Shown: positions 26,267 to 34,334 of the stretch, piece by piece
Layout of the letters: each line of letters begins with the position of its first letter
Numbering within the stretch: position 1 is the first letter of the stretch
From: Flavobacterium amniphilum
GTDB lineage: Bacteria; Bacteroidota; Bacteroidia; Flavobacteriales; Flavobacteriaceae
Assembly (NCBI RefSeq): GCF_023634845.1
Contig: NZ_JAMLJL010000008.1
Location: 1-64,000, forward strand
Length of the DNA stretch: 64,000 nucleotides
Reading direction: 5' to 3'
Notes under the pieces: generated by a model
Told to the model about the DNA's origin: nothing
The model's database searches: none
Seen by the model: only the letters and a program-made list of their open reading frames with translations
Program-made: the position numbers and the translations under genes

Positions 26267-27094
26267 ATGATACTTAATTTAGATCCTCAGTTCCGTCCGT
26301 TTTCAAATGAATCAGAAATTGCTTTCCAGAGTTTTACTTTTTCGGGAGGTGAACCGCATATTAAAATACAATCGGGTTTTGATGTTTCCCAAAAAGTGAC
26401 AGTTACACACCGTGTGAATTCGTTCAATGATCTGGGATTGGTGTGTGTTACGATTGATGCTTTAAAACGAATGGGAGTCAAAGTGATTGATTTGTTTATT
26501 CCATATTTCCCGGCTGCCAGACAAGACCGTGTGATGATTCCGGGCGAACCTTTGTCGGTAAAAGTATATGCTGATATTATTAACGGAATGGGTTTGAATA
26601 AGGTGATGGTTTTTGATGCACACTCGGAAGTTACCCCGGCTTTGGTGAATAATTGTGATGTAATCCCGAATTATGTATTTATCGAAAAAGTGCTGAAAGA
26701 AATTGGCAATGAAGCCAAATTGATTTCTCCTGACGGTGGAGCTCTAAAGAAAATCTATAAAGTTTCCGAATTTTTAGGTGGTGTCGAAGTGGTGGAATGC
26801 AGTAAAAGCCGTGATGTAAAAACCGGAAAGCTTTCAGGATTTAAAGTTTATGCGGATGATCTGGAAGGAATGGATTGTCTTATAGTGGATGATATCTGCG
26901 ACGGCGGCGGCACTTTTATCGGCTTGGCCGAAGAACTGAAAAAGAAAAATGCCGGAAAATTATATTTAGCAGTCAGCCACGGTATTTTCAATAAAGGATT
27001 TGAGAGTCTGACTGTTTTTGATAAAATATTTACAACCAACTCATTTAAGGATTTTGATAATGGGGTTGTGAAACAAATTACATTGGAATTATGA
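26267..27094 (+). CDS. PRPP synthetase-like protein (short form)
   Basis: 275 residues, about 40 shorter than housekeeping ribose-phosphate pyrophosphokinase. Family motifs: YFPAARQDRVM (ATP/R5P loop), FDAHSEV (metal His), SPDGGALKK, and the PRPP loop CLIVDDICDGGGT. It should make PRPP, the co-substrate of the nicotinamide phosphoribosyltransferase that ends the operon. Short Prs-like proteins paired with NAD salvage enzymes are known, and a phage relative uses ADP-ribose in place of ribose-5-phosphate, so the acceptor should not be taken for granted. Stop overlaps the next ATG (ATGA). Confidence 0.85.
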   Translation: MILNLDPQFRPFSNESEIAFQSFTFSGGEPHIKIQSGFDVSQKVTVTHRVNSFNDLGLVCVTIDALKRMGVKVIDLFIPYFPAARQDRVMIPGEPLSVKVYADIINGMGLNKVMVFDAHSEVTPALVNNCDVIPNYVFIEKVLKEIGNEAKLISPDGGALKKIYKVSEFLGGVEVVECSKSRDVKTGKLSGFKVYADDLEGMDCLIVDDICDGGGTFIGLAEELKKKNAGKLYLAVSHGIFNKGFESLTVFDKIFTTNSFKDFDNGVVKQITLEL

Positions 27095-27642
27095 ACTATT
27101 CAATAGATATACTAAGTGAAGAATTTAGAAAAGGTAAGCGGCATAAATTTTTATTTTTCTGGGGCCACCAGAAATCAAAAGATGGATCGATAACCAAAAC
27201 ATGCTTCAGTCAGTGGTGGGGAAGTCCGTTTACGGTTGACGGAGTTGTTTATAAAACAGCCGAACACTGGATGATGGCCAGAAAAGCCGAACTATTTGGT
27301 GATTCTGAAATATACAACAGAATCCTCGATGCAAAATCACCCGCAGAAGCAAAAGCGTTAGGAAGGGAAGTCAAAGGTTTTAAGGCTGATGTCTGGAATG
27401 AAAAATGCTATCAAATTGTGGTAGACGGAAATTTCCATAAATTCAGTCAGAATACAGAACTGAAAGAGTTTTTATTGCAAACTAAAGACAGGGTAATTGT
27501 GGAAGCGAGTCCGGTAGATAAAATCTGGGGAATCGGTCTAACGGGCGACAGTAATAAAGCCGAAAATCCATTACTGTGGAATGGTTTGAATTTATTAGGA
27601 TTTGCTTTGATGGAGGTTAGGGATCTTTTGAATGCTAAGTAA
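27091..27642 (+). CDS. NADAR-family N-glycosidase (YbiA/DUF1768)
   Basis: 183 residues. NADAR signature: FCFSQWWGSPF-like segment (TCFSQWWGSPFTVDG), KTAEHWMMARKAELF, the segment AKALGREVKGF, and the closing DKIWGIGL...NLLGFALMEVRD. NADAR proteins remove ADP-ribose from guanine bases or cleave related N-glycosidic bonds, and are named for association with NAD/ADP-ribose genes. Coupled on both sides: ATGA with the PRPP-synthetase gene and TAATG with the HAD gene. Confidence 0.85.
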   Translation: MNYSIDILSEEFRKGKRHKFLFFWGHQKSKDGSITKTCFSQWWGSPFTVDGVVYKTAEHWMMARKAELFGDSEIYNRILDAKSPAEAKALGREVKGFKADVWNEKCYQIVVDGNFHKFSQNTELKEFLLQTKDRVIVEASPVDKIWGIGLTGDSNKAENPLLWNGLNLLGFALMEVRDLLNAK

Positions 27643-28109
27643 TGAGGCAAATTGTTTTGATATTAGATTTAGACGGTGTTCTTATCACGACTCCAACCTG
27701 GAAGAAAGATGTGATGCATCTTGACGGCTATTCAGATTTCAATGAAAACTGTGTGGCGAATCTAAATCAGCTACTTGCAAATTATCCGATTACAATTTTT
27801 CTGAGTTCAACAAGAAGAACTGTCAAAACATTGGATGAGTTCAATGCAATTTTTCAGAATAGGAGTATTAAACAAAAGATAGAAGGGTTTCTTCCTTTGT
27901 ATGAAAATAAAACCAGAAAGGGAGAACTTGAGCAGTTTGTGGCTGATAAAGGATTAAAAGATTTTATAATTATTGATGACGATAAATCTACCTTGGGTTT
28001 ACCGGTAGAAATAAAACAAAAATTGGTTCATACCAATCTTCTGGACGGTTTTACGGAAGAAAAACTTGAAGAAGCGATTCAAATTATTCAAAATAATGAA
28101 AAACATTAA
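27642..28109 (+). CDS. HAD-family phosphatase of the RNA-repair type
   Basis: 155 residues. HAD motif I DLDGVLI (Asp residues 9 and 11), motif II SSTRR, and acidic motif III IIDDDKS. There is no large cap domain. The sequence resembles the HAD domain found in multi-domain RNA repair proteins, where it is thought to trim phosphates at broken RNA ends. Starts in the stop of the NADAR gene and overlaps the following macrodomain gene by 14 bases. Confidence 0.7.
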   Translation: MRQIVLILDLDGVLITTPTWKKDVMHLDGYSDFNENCVANLNQLLANYPITIFLSSTRRTVKTLDEFNAIFQNRSIKQKIEGFLPLYENKTRKGELEQFVADKGLKDFIIIDDDKSTLGLPVEIKQKLVHTNLLDGFTEEKLEEAIQIIQNNEKH

Positions 28110-28566
28110 ATACATAAAAGGAGATGCGACCCAACCTAATGACAACGGGAATAAGATAATTGTGCATGTTTGCAATGATATTGGAGGATGGGGAAAAGGA
28201 TTTGTAATGGCAATTTCGAACAGATGGCCAGAACCGGAACGTCAATATAGGGAATGGTATAAGTCGAAAATCAATTTTGAATTGGGCGAAACACAATTTG
28301 TAAAAGTTGAAGAAGATCTTTGGGTTGCCAATATGATTGGTCAACATAAAATCAACAAGGACGAAAACGGGAATGCCCCAATCCGTTATGAAGCAATCCG
28401 TGACGGATTGAATAAGGTTTCCGAATTTGCCTTATTACATAATACTTCAGTGCATATGCCAAGAATCGGTTGTGGGTTAGCCGGTGGAAAGTGGGATATT
28501 GTTGAACCGATATTGATTGAAACACTTTCGCAAAAAGACATTGAAGTAACAGTTTATGATTTCTAA
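28096..28566 (+). CDS. Macrodomain protein, ALC1/TARG1/Poa1p-like class
   Basis: 156 residues from [14 protein letters not shown] (ATG 28096; an upstream in-frame start lies deep within the HAD gene). Macrodomain motifs: [36 protein letters not shown]. The last resembles TARG1, but the catalytic Asp of TARG1 appears replaced by Ala and its Lys is not evident, so glycosidase activity of that kind is doubtful. Binding ADP-ribose, or acting on ADP-ribose-1''-phosphate as yeast Poa1p does, are alternatives. Overlaps the next gene by 11 bases. Confidence 0.8.
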   Translation: MKNIKYIKGDATQPNDNGNKIIVHVCNDIGGWGKGFVMAISNRWPEPERQYREWYKSKINFELGETQFVKVEEDLWVANMIGQHKINKDENGNAPIRYEAIRDGLNKVSEFALLHNTSVHMPRIGCGLAGGKWDIVEPILIETLSQKDIEVTVYDF

Positions 28567-29077
28567 TGTAAAAATAACAGCAATACAATCCGACATTACA
28601 ACCATTGAAGTTGATGCCATTGTCAACGCGGCAAATACATCCCTACTTGGCGGTGGAGGAGTCGATGGCGCAATTCACCGCAAAGGCGGAAAAACAATCT
28701 TAGAGGAATGTGTAACCATACGCAATAAACAAGGCGGTTGTGAAATAGGAGAAGCGGTCATCACCACAGCAGGTAACTTACCGGCGAAGTTTGTGATTCA
28801 TACAGTTGGGCCGGTTTGGAACGGAGACAAAGAGGAAAAGCAACAATTATTGGCACAATGTTATGTGAATTCTCTGAAATTAGCTGAAAAGCACCAACTG
28901 AAAACCATCGCTTTTCCAAACATCAGCACGGGAATTTATCATTTCCCAAAAGACAAAGCAGCAAAGATTGCGGTTCAAACGGTTAAAAACTTCCCTTTTC
29001 AATCCGTTGAAGAAGTCATTTTCGTCTGCTTTGACGAAGAAAATTATAAAATATATCAGACGTTATTGTCTGATTAA
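28556..29077 (+). CDS. Macrodomain protein, MacroD/YmdB class
   Basis: 173 residues. Complete MacroD signature: GDIT-like [32 protein letters not shown], and [17 protein letters not shown]. MacroD enzymes remove ADP-ribose from acidic side chains, deacetylate O-acetyl-ADP-ribose and act on ADP-ribosylated nucleic-acid ends. It is of a different macrodomain class from its overlapping neighbour, suggesting separate substrates within one pathway. Confidence 0.9.
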   Translation: MISNVKITAIQSDITTIEVDAIVNAANTSLLGGGGVDGAIHRKGGKTILEECVTIRNKQGGCEIGEAVITTAGNLPAKFVIHTVGPVWNGDKEEKQQLLAQCYVNSLKLAEKHQLKTIAFPNISTGIYHFPKDKAAKIAVQTVKNFPFQSVEEVIFVCFDEENYKIYQTLLSD

Positions 29078-29088
29078 GACAATGAAAA

Positions 29089-29727
29089 ATGAATTTAATA
29101 CTAGAAAAATATAAAGAACAAATAAAAGAATGGCCACGTTCAGGTCATCATATCATGGCGCAATACAATGATGAAACGATTGTTGTATATCAATCCTACC
29201 GAAATGAAATCGGGGATTTTGCAGCCCAAAACCAGTTTTTCGGTGGTGCTTTCAGCTTAGAACGCATGACGTGGATCAAACCAAATTTCCTTTGGATGAT
29301 GTACCGCAACGGCTGGGGCAAAAAAGAAGGCCAGGAAGTGGTTTTGGCCATTCACCTGAAACGTGAGGCTTTTGAAAGATACTTAAAAAACGCCGTGTAT
29401 TCTTCCTTCAATCAGGTTGAAGGACAAACACATGAAGAATGGAAGGAAGATGTAAAAACTTCTGAGGTTAGGTTGCAGTGGGATCCTGATCATGATCCAC
29501 ACGGAGATAAACTGGAACGACGCGCTATCCAAATCGGTTTGCGTAATGATTTCATAAAAAGTTACGCGAAAGAAGATATCGTGTTAATTGAGGATATCAG
29601 TGGTTTTGTTACCGAACAATACGAACATGTAAAGAATAACGATTTGGATTTGTTAATGACGCCTTTGGAAAAACCTTTGCTTTTTGAAGACCAGGAATTG
29701 AATCTGAAATTAAAACTTTTGTATTAA
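29089..29727 (+). CDS. DUF4291 family protein
   Basis: 212 residues of the DUF4291 family. Signature segments: IMAQYNDETIVVYQSYRNEI, MTWIKPNFLWMMYRNGWGKK, EVVLAIHLKREAFE, and VRLQWDPDHDPHGDKLERRAIQIGL. Soluble, no signal. Its reaction is not established to my knowledge. Placement inside an operon of ADP-ribose enzymes suggests it makes, removes or recognises an ADP-ribose or related nucleotide mark; that is inference. Confidence 0.85.
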   Translation: MNLILEKYKEQIKEWPRSGHHIMAQYNDETIVVYQSYRNEIGDFAAQNQFFGGAFSLERMTWIKPNFLWMMYRNGWGKKEGQEVVLAIHLKREAFERYLKNAVYSSFNQVEGQTHEEWKEDVKTSEVRLQWDPDHDPHGDKLERRAIQIGLRNDFIKSYAKEDIVLIEDISGFVTEQYEHVKNNDLDLLMTPLEKPLLFEDQELNLKLKLLY

Positions 29728-29734
29728 ATAATTC

Positions 29735-30676
29735 ATGAAAGAGAAGGTAATACATAGTGCTTTATTCGGGTTAGCGGTTGCTGATGCATTGGGTGTGCCG
29801 GTAGAATTCAGAAAAAGAAGTGAATTGAAAAGCGATCCAGTTACCACCATGAGGGAATATGGGACACATAGACAGCTGAAAGGAACCTGGAGTGATGACA
29901 GTTCGCTTACTTTTTGCCTTGCCGAAAGTTTATGTGACGGATATAATTTGAATGACATTGCCAATAATTTTCTGCTTTGGTCTAAAGGTGATTTTTGGAC
30001 GGCTCACGGAGAAGTATTTGATATTGGGATTTCAACCTATCATACGATTGAGAACATCGCTAAGGGAATCGATCCTGTTTTATGTGGCGGTTTTGAGGAA
30101 TCAGAAAATGGAAATGGTTCACTGATGCGTATTTTGCCAATGGCTTTTTATTTTACTAATGAAGAAAATGATGGCGTTATTTATCAAAAAATCAAAGAAG
30201 TTTCTTCCATAACCCATGCACATTTCCGTTCGGTTTTTGCGTGTTTTGTATATGTGATTTTTGCAATTGAATTATTGAAGGATAAGCCGTTGGCAGAAGT
30301 TTATAATAGAACCAAAAAAAGAGTCAGCTTATTTTTGGATAAAAAGAATTTCAATTCAAATGAAACCGGCTTGTTTGCCAGGATTTTAAACAATGATATA
30401 AGTATTTTTCCTGAAGACGAGATCAACTCTAGCGGTTATGTTCTTCATAGTCTGGAAGCCGCATTGTGGTGTTTACTGACTTCGGAAACCTACGAAGAAA
30501 CGGTATTGAAAGCCGTGAACCTGGGTAGCGATACAGATACAACGGCTGCCATAGCCGGTGGACTGGCAGGGATTTATTACGGATTTGATGCAATCCCAGA
30601 GGAATGGATACAGGTTTTAGCCAGAAAGAATGCTGTTTTTAATCTGTGTGATAAATTAGAAAAGAAATTAAAATAA
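29735..30676 (+). CDS. ADP-ribosylglycohydrolase (ARH/DraG family)
   Basis: 313 residues. All core motifs are present: LFGLAVADALGVPVEF at the start, GTWSDDSSLTF (metal-binding Asp pair), NGNGSLMRI, and LGSDTDTTAAIAGGLAG (second metal site). These dinuclear Mg or Mn enzymes cleave ADP-ribose from arginine, serine or from nucleotides. Stop and next ATG overlap (TAATG). The operon therefore holds three unrelated kinds of ADP-ribose removal protein: macrodomain, NADAR and ARH. Confidence 0.92.
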   Translation: MKEKVIHSALFGLAVADALGVPVEFRKRSELKSDPVTTMREYGTHRQLKGTWSDDSSLTFCLAESLCDGYNLNDIANNFLLWSKGDFWTAHGEVFDIGISTYHTIENIAKGIDPVLCGGFEESENGNGSLMRILPMAFYFTNEENDGVIYQKIKEVSSITHAHFRSVFACFVYVIFAIELLKDKPLAEVYNRTKKRVSLFLDKKNFNSNETGLFARILNNDISIFPEDEINSSGYVLHSLEAALWCLLTSETYEETVLKAVNLGSDTDTTAAIAGGLAGIYYGFDAIPEEWIQVLARKNAVFNLCDKLEKKLK

Positions 30677-31215
30677 TGAACAACGATACAAAAAATATAA
30701 GCAAATTCCTGAGCCTTGTGCTCCGGCACGCTCCCGAAACCATTAAATTATCATTGGATGTAAACGGTTGGGCTGATGTTGAGGAATTATTGAAGCAGTG
30801 TAATGCTTTCCAAAAGAAACTAGATAAGGAAACGTTGGAACAGGTTGTGGAAACCAATGATAAAAAACGTTTTGCTTTCAATGACGATAAAACCAAAATC
30901 AGGGCAAGTCAGGGACATTCTGTAGCTGTGGATTTGGATATAAAACCAATAACACCTCCTGATATTTTATTTCACGGAACAGTGGAAAAATTCCTCGAAG
31001 CCATCAAAAAAGAAGGTTTGCAGAAAATGAGCCGCCAACATGTGCATTTGAGTAAAGATATTGAAACCGCAACGAAAGTAGCGTCAAGAAGAGGCAAGCC
31101 TGTTATCTTGAGCATTGAAACCCAAAGAATGGTAGAGGATGGTTATTTGTTTTATTGCTCGGAAAACGGCGTTTGGTTAACAGACGAAGTGCCTGTCGCA
31201 TATATAAAATTTTAG
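30676..31215 (+). CDS. kptA: RNA 2'-phosphotransferase Tpt1/KptA
   Basis: 179 residues. N-terminal winged helix with SLVLRHAPETI (catalytic Arg and His), then IRASQGHS, a second domain with LFHGT, VHLS and ASRRGKPVIL. This matches the Arg-His-Arg-Arg active site of Tpt1/KptA. The enzyme moves a 2'-phosphate from RNA to NAD, giving ADP-ribose-1'',2''-cyclic phosphate and nicotinamide; some members can also ADP-ribosylate nucleic-acid ends. Both products fit the neighbouring macrodomains and nicotinamide salvage. Confidence 0.92.
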   Translation: MNNDTKNISKFLSLVLRHAPETIKLSLDVNGWADVEELLKQCNAFQKKLDKETLEQVVETNDKKRFAFNDDKTKIRASQGHSVAVDLDIKPITPPDILFHGTVEKFLEAIKKEGLQKMSRQHVHLSKDIETATKVASRRGKPVILSIETQRMVEDGYLFYCSENGVWLTDEVPVAYIKF

Positions 31216-31217
31216 AG

Positions 31218-31946
31218 ATGGGAAGAACATTAGTATTTGGTGATATCCATGGCGGATTACGGGCCTTGGAACAGCTTTTGGAACGTGTAAATCCTCAGCC
31301 GGAAGATACTCTAATTTTTCTTGGTGATTATGTCGACGGATGGAGCGAATCGGCACAGGTTATTGCGTTTCTTATTGATTTATATGAGAAGCATAACTGT
31401 ATTTTTATCAAAGGAAACCACGATTTATGGTGTGGAAGATGGTTAAGTTTAGGTGCTACAAATCCGGTGTGGGAAGAAAACGGTGGCCGCGCTACCATTA
31501 AAAGCTATATCGGTACGGGTTTGCTTTCTTCGCAAGCACATAAATCATTTTTTGAGAACCTGAAAGATTATCATTTGGATGACCAAAACCGTTTGTTTAT
31601 CCATGCAGGTTACACGTCAATTCATGGAGTAGCGAAGGAAGTCTATGAAAGCAATTACTATTTCGACCGGACTTTATGGGAAATGGCAATCACAACTGAT
31701 AAAATGATTGCTAAAGATTCCAAGTTATTCCCGAAAAGGTTATTATTGTACAAAGAAATCTATGTTGGGCATACGCCAACGACTAATTATGATTCAGACA
31801 AGCCCATGCAGGGTTGTAATGTCTGGAACATTGACACCGGTGCCGGATTTTCAGGGAAACTGAGTTGTATCGATATTGATACCAAGGAATTCTGGCAAAG
31901 TGATACCGTGCAGTCATTGTATCCAGATGAAAGAGGAAGAAATTAA
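31218..31946 (+). CDS. PPP-type metallophosphatase, paralogue of the 1740 gene
   Basis: 242 residues from MGRTLVFGDIHGG (ATG 31218, two bases after the kptA stop; a longer frame inside kptA is rejected). Motifs GDIHG, GDYVDGW, GNHDLW, HAGY and GHTP give a complete calcineurin-like metal site. Its C-terminal ending KEFWQSDTVQSLYPDE closely matches the protein at 1740-2471. Candidate substrates in this setting are ADP-ribose phosphates, RNA 5' caps or phosphoproteins. Confidence 0.88.
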   Translation: MGRTLVFGDIHGGLRALEQLLERVNPQPEDTLIFLGDYVDGWSESAQVIAFLIDLYEKHNCIFIKGNHDLWCGRWLSLGATNPVWEENGGRATIKSYIGTGLLSSQAHKSFFENLKDYHLDDQNRLFIHAGYTSIHGVAKEVYESNYYFDRTLWEMAITTDKMIAKDSKLFPKRLLLYKEIYVGHTPTTNYDSDKPMQGCNVWNIDTGAGFSGKLSCIDIDTKEFWQSDTVQSLYPDERGRN

Positions 31947-31964
31947 AAAAATAAAACACATATC

Positions 31965-33437
31965 ATGAACCCATTATTATTAACAGACGGTTATAAAGTT
32001 GATCACCGTCGTCAATATCCGGATAATACAACATTAGTATATTCCAACTGGACACCAAGAAAATCAAGAATTGAAGGTGTGAACGAAGTGGTATTCTTTG
32101 GATTGCAGTATTTTATTAAGAAATACATTTTGGACGAATTCAAAACCCAATTCTTTGACCAGCCGAAAGAAAAAGTGGTGGCACGTTACGCACGCCGTAT
32201 AAATACGTATCTGGGTGAAAACCAAGTTGGTACAAAACATATTGAAGATTTACATGATTTAGGATATATCCCGATGGTTTTCAAAGCACTTCCGGAAGGT
32301 TCAACCGTTCCGTTGCGTGTTCCGATGTTTACCATGTACAATACAAAACCCGAATTTTTCTGGCTGACCAACTATTTCGAAACCTTATTGTCAGCTGTGG
32401 TTTGGATGCCTTGTACATCGGCGACAATTGCTAAACAATACCGTGTGGTGTTGGATAAGTATGCAGAAGAAACATCTTCACTACCTGAGTTTGTTGATTG
32501 GCAGGGACACGATTTCTCGATGCGCGGAATGGCGGGTATCGAAGCGGCCGTGATTTCGGGAATGGGACATTTACTGAATTTTACCGGAACTGATACTATT
32601 CCGGCGATTGATGCCTTGGAAACCTATTACAATGCTAATTCCGAACAGGAATTAATCGGAGGATCAGTAGCAGCAACTGAACATTCGGTAATGTGCATGG
32701 GAACCACCGAAGGTGAATATGAAACATTCAAACGTCTTATTTGTGATGTTTATCCGAAAGGAATCGTTTCAATCGTGTCAGACACCTGGGATTTATGGAA
32801 AGTACTGACGGATTATCTGCCAAGACTGAAAGAAGAAATCATTTCCCGTGAAGGTAAAGTGGTAGTGCGTCCCGACAGCGGGGATCCGGTATTGATCATC
32901 TGCGGAAACCCGGACGGAAAAACCGAACAGGAACGCAAAGGAGTTATCGAATTGCTTTGGGATGTATTCGGAGGAACGGTTAATGCCAAAGGATATAAAG
33001 AACTGGTGCCGCAAATCGGAGCTATTTACGGTGACAGTATCACAGTGGAAAGAGCGACCAGAATCTGTCAAAAACTAAAAGAAAAAGGATTTGCTTCCAC
33101 AAACGTGGTGTTGGGAATTGGTTCTTATACGTATCAATATAACACCAGGGATACTTTCGGTTTTGCGATGAAAGCGACCTATGGCGAAGTAAACGGAAAC
33201 GGACGCGAAATCTTCAAAGATCCAATCACGGATGACGGTACCAAGAAATCGGCTAAAGGATTAATGAAAATCGAACTGAATAACGGTCGCTATGAATTGA
33301 AAGATCAGGCAACCTGGGAAGAAGAGCAAAAGGGCGAACTGAAAGAAGTCTTCCGTGACGGTAAACTGTTGGTCGATGATTCACTGGCAGCGATCAGGGA
33401 AAGAATGAAGGAAAAGCAATTGAATTTAGCAGAATAG
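31965..33437 (+). CDS. nadV: Nicotinamide phosphoribosyltransferase (NAMPT/NadV type)
   Basis: 490 residues, the size of NAMPT rather than the shorter bacterial PncB. Motifs: LLTDGYKVDHRRQYP at the N-terminus, FVDWQGHDFSMRGM, the catalytic His in AATEHSVMCMG, VSDTWDLWK, VVRPDSGDP and GIGSYTYQ. Converts nicotinamide plus PRPP into NMN, recycling the nicotinamide set free by ADP-ribosylation or by KptA. It closes the operon opened by its PRPP supplier 4.9 kb upstream. Confidence 0.93.
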   Translation: MNPLLLTDGYKVDHRRQYPDNTTLVYSNWTPRKSRIEGVNEVVFFGLQYFIKKYILDEFKTQFFDQPKEKVVARYARRINTYLGENQVGTKHIEDLHDLGYIPMVFKALPEGSTVPLRVPMFTMYNTKPEFFWLTNYFETLLSAVVWMPCTSATIAKQYRVVLDKYAEETSSLPEFVDWQGHDFSMRGMAGIEAAVISGMGHLLNFTGTDTIPAIDALETYYNANSEQELIGGSVAATEHSVMCMGTTEGEYETFKRLICDVYPKGIVSIVSDTWDLWKVLTDYLPRLKEEIISREGKVVVRPDSGDPVLIICGNPDGKTEQERKGVIELLWDVFGGTVNAKGYKELVPQIGAIYGDSITVERATRICQKLKEKGFASTNVVLGIGSYTYQYNTRDTFGFAMKATYGEVNGNGREIFKDPITDDGTKKSAKGLMKIELNNGRYELKDQATWEEEQKGELKEVFRDGKLLVDDSLAAIRERMKEKQLNLAE

Positions 33438-33445
33438 TTTTTTAA

Positions 33446-33588
33446 AGCTTTTTCCCGCTATCCACTACAAGTCCGCAGTATGGTGCTTGTTTTTGCAGGT
33501 GCAGTTGTGGGGCTCCCTCCGGTCGCCCCAACTTTCCGCAAAAAGTAAGCACCATCCTTTGCGGGCTTTTCGTTTTTATCGGGGCTAG
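33446..33588 (+). repeat. Dispersed palindromic repeat, copy B
   Basis: Ends AGCTTTTTCCCGCTATCC and TTTTTATCGGGGCTA correspond to the ends of copy A in reverse. Nested inverted repeats: ATGGTGCTTGTTTTTGC with GCAAAAAGTAAGCACCAT, and an inner GTGGGGC ... GCCCCAA. It directly follows the NAD operon and could act as its 3' stabiliser or terminator. Confidence 0.65.
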
Positions 33589-33641
33589 TTTGGGATTACT
33601 TTAGAATTGTGCCTTTGGGAGTATTGGTTAAAAAACTTGAT

Positions 33642-34211
33642 ATGGAAATAGACAGAGATTTGGTACAGAAGATTCTCGACGATGAATTGGGAGGGAATTA
33701 TGTAATCGGAAATGTTATGGATACCGAAAAATATGTGTTTGTTTGGTATGAGCATAAAACTTACAAAAAGGATGATCAACGTGGTCATTTGATAGGTGTG
33801 GGTCCGGTGGTGCTTAATAAGGAAACGGGAGAATATAAGTTATTAGGTTCCGGGGATTATATAGTGGGTGATTATATGGATTATTTACCTGAAGCAGAAG
33901 AAGCCGAAACATTGGAAGATTTTTTTGCAAAACCGGTGGAAGAAATTATTAAGGGTATTCATGACAGGGAATTCGTCAATGATGAAGATTATTTTTATTT
34001 TTTATATTTAATGGAAAAGGAGTTTCCGGGATTCAATGGCTATATTACTCTTGACAGAAATTTAAATCTAGGGGAACATTATTTATTTGATCAAGAAAAC
34101 CCTAAATACAGACAAAAGATTATTGGATTCTGGGAGCAGATAGGATACCCATATTTTATTAGAAATGAAAAGGAAATTGTATTGGGAAGAGTAAAGAATT
34201 ACAGGCTTTAA
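33642..34211 (+). CDS. Orphan acidic protein, YrhB/Imm35-like N-terminus
   Basis: 189 residues from ATG 33642 (MEIDRDLVQKILDDELGGNY); a GTG start 11 codons earlier is less likely. The first half (helix, then a strand-rich part with VWYEHKTYK and IGVGPVVLNKETGEYKLLGS) resembles immunity-type YrhB/Imm35 domains. The second half (helices around EDFFAKPVEEIIKGI and EDYFYFLYLMEKEF) is not recognised. Strongly acidic, no signal. No toxin gene is adjacent. Confidence 0.5.
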   Translation: MEIDRDLVQKILDDELGGNYVIGNVMDTEKYVFVWYEHKTYKKDDQRGHLIGVGPVVLNKETGEYKLLGSGDYIVGDYMDYLPEAEEAETLEDFFAKPVEEIIKGIHDREFVNDEDYFYFLYLMEKEFPGFNGYITLDRNLNLGEHYLFDQENPKYRQKIIGFWEQIGYPYFIRNEKEIVLGRVKNYRL

Positions 34212-34334
34212 TTATGTTTATGACGTAACAAAATCCTAACATTCGCATAACAGTCAGTTCATACAATCGTTCCATCTTTAACCTAGAAACAGAGCTCAGA
34301 TTTCTAAATGTAAAAATGATAATAATGATACTGT

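Noticed and set aside
26267..33437. Simple toxin-antitoxin interpretation (DarTG-like)
   Set aside because: No DarT-like toxin frame is present and there are too many salvage enzymes; the set fits repair plus NAD resynthesis better.
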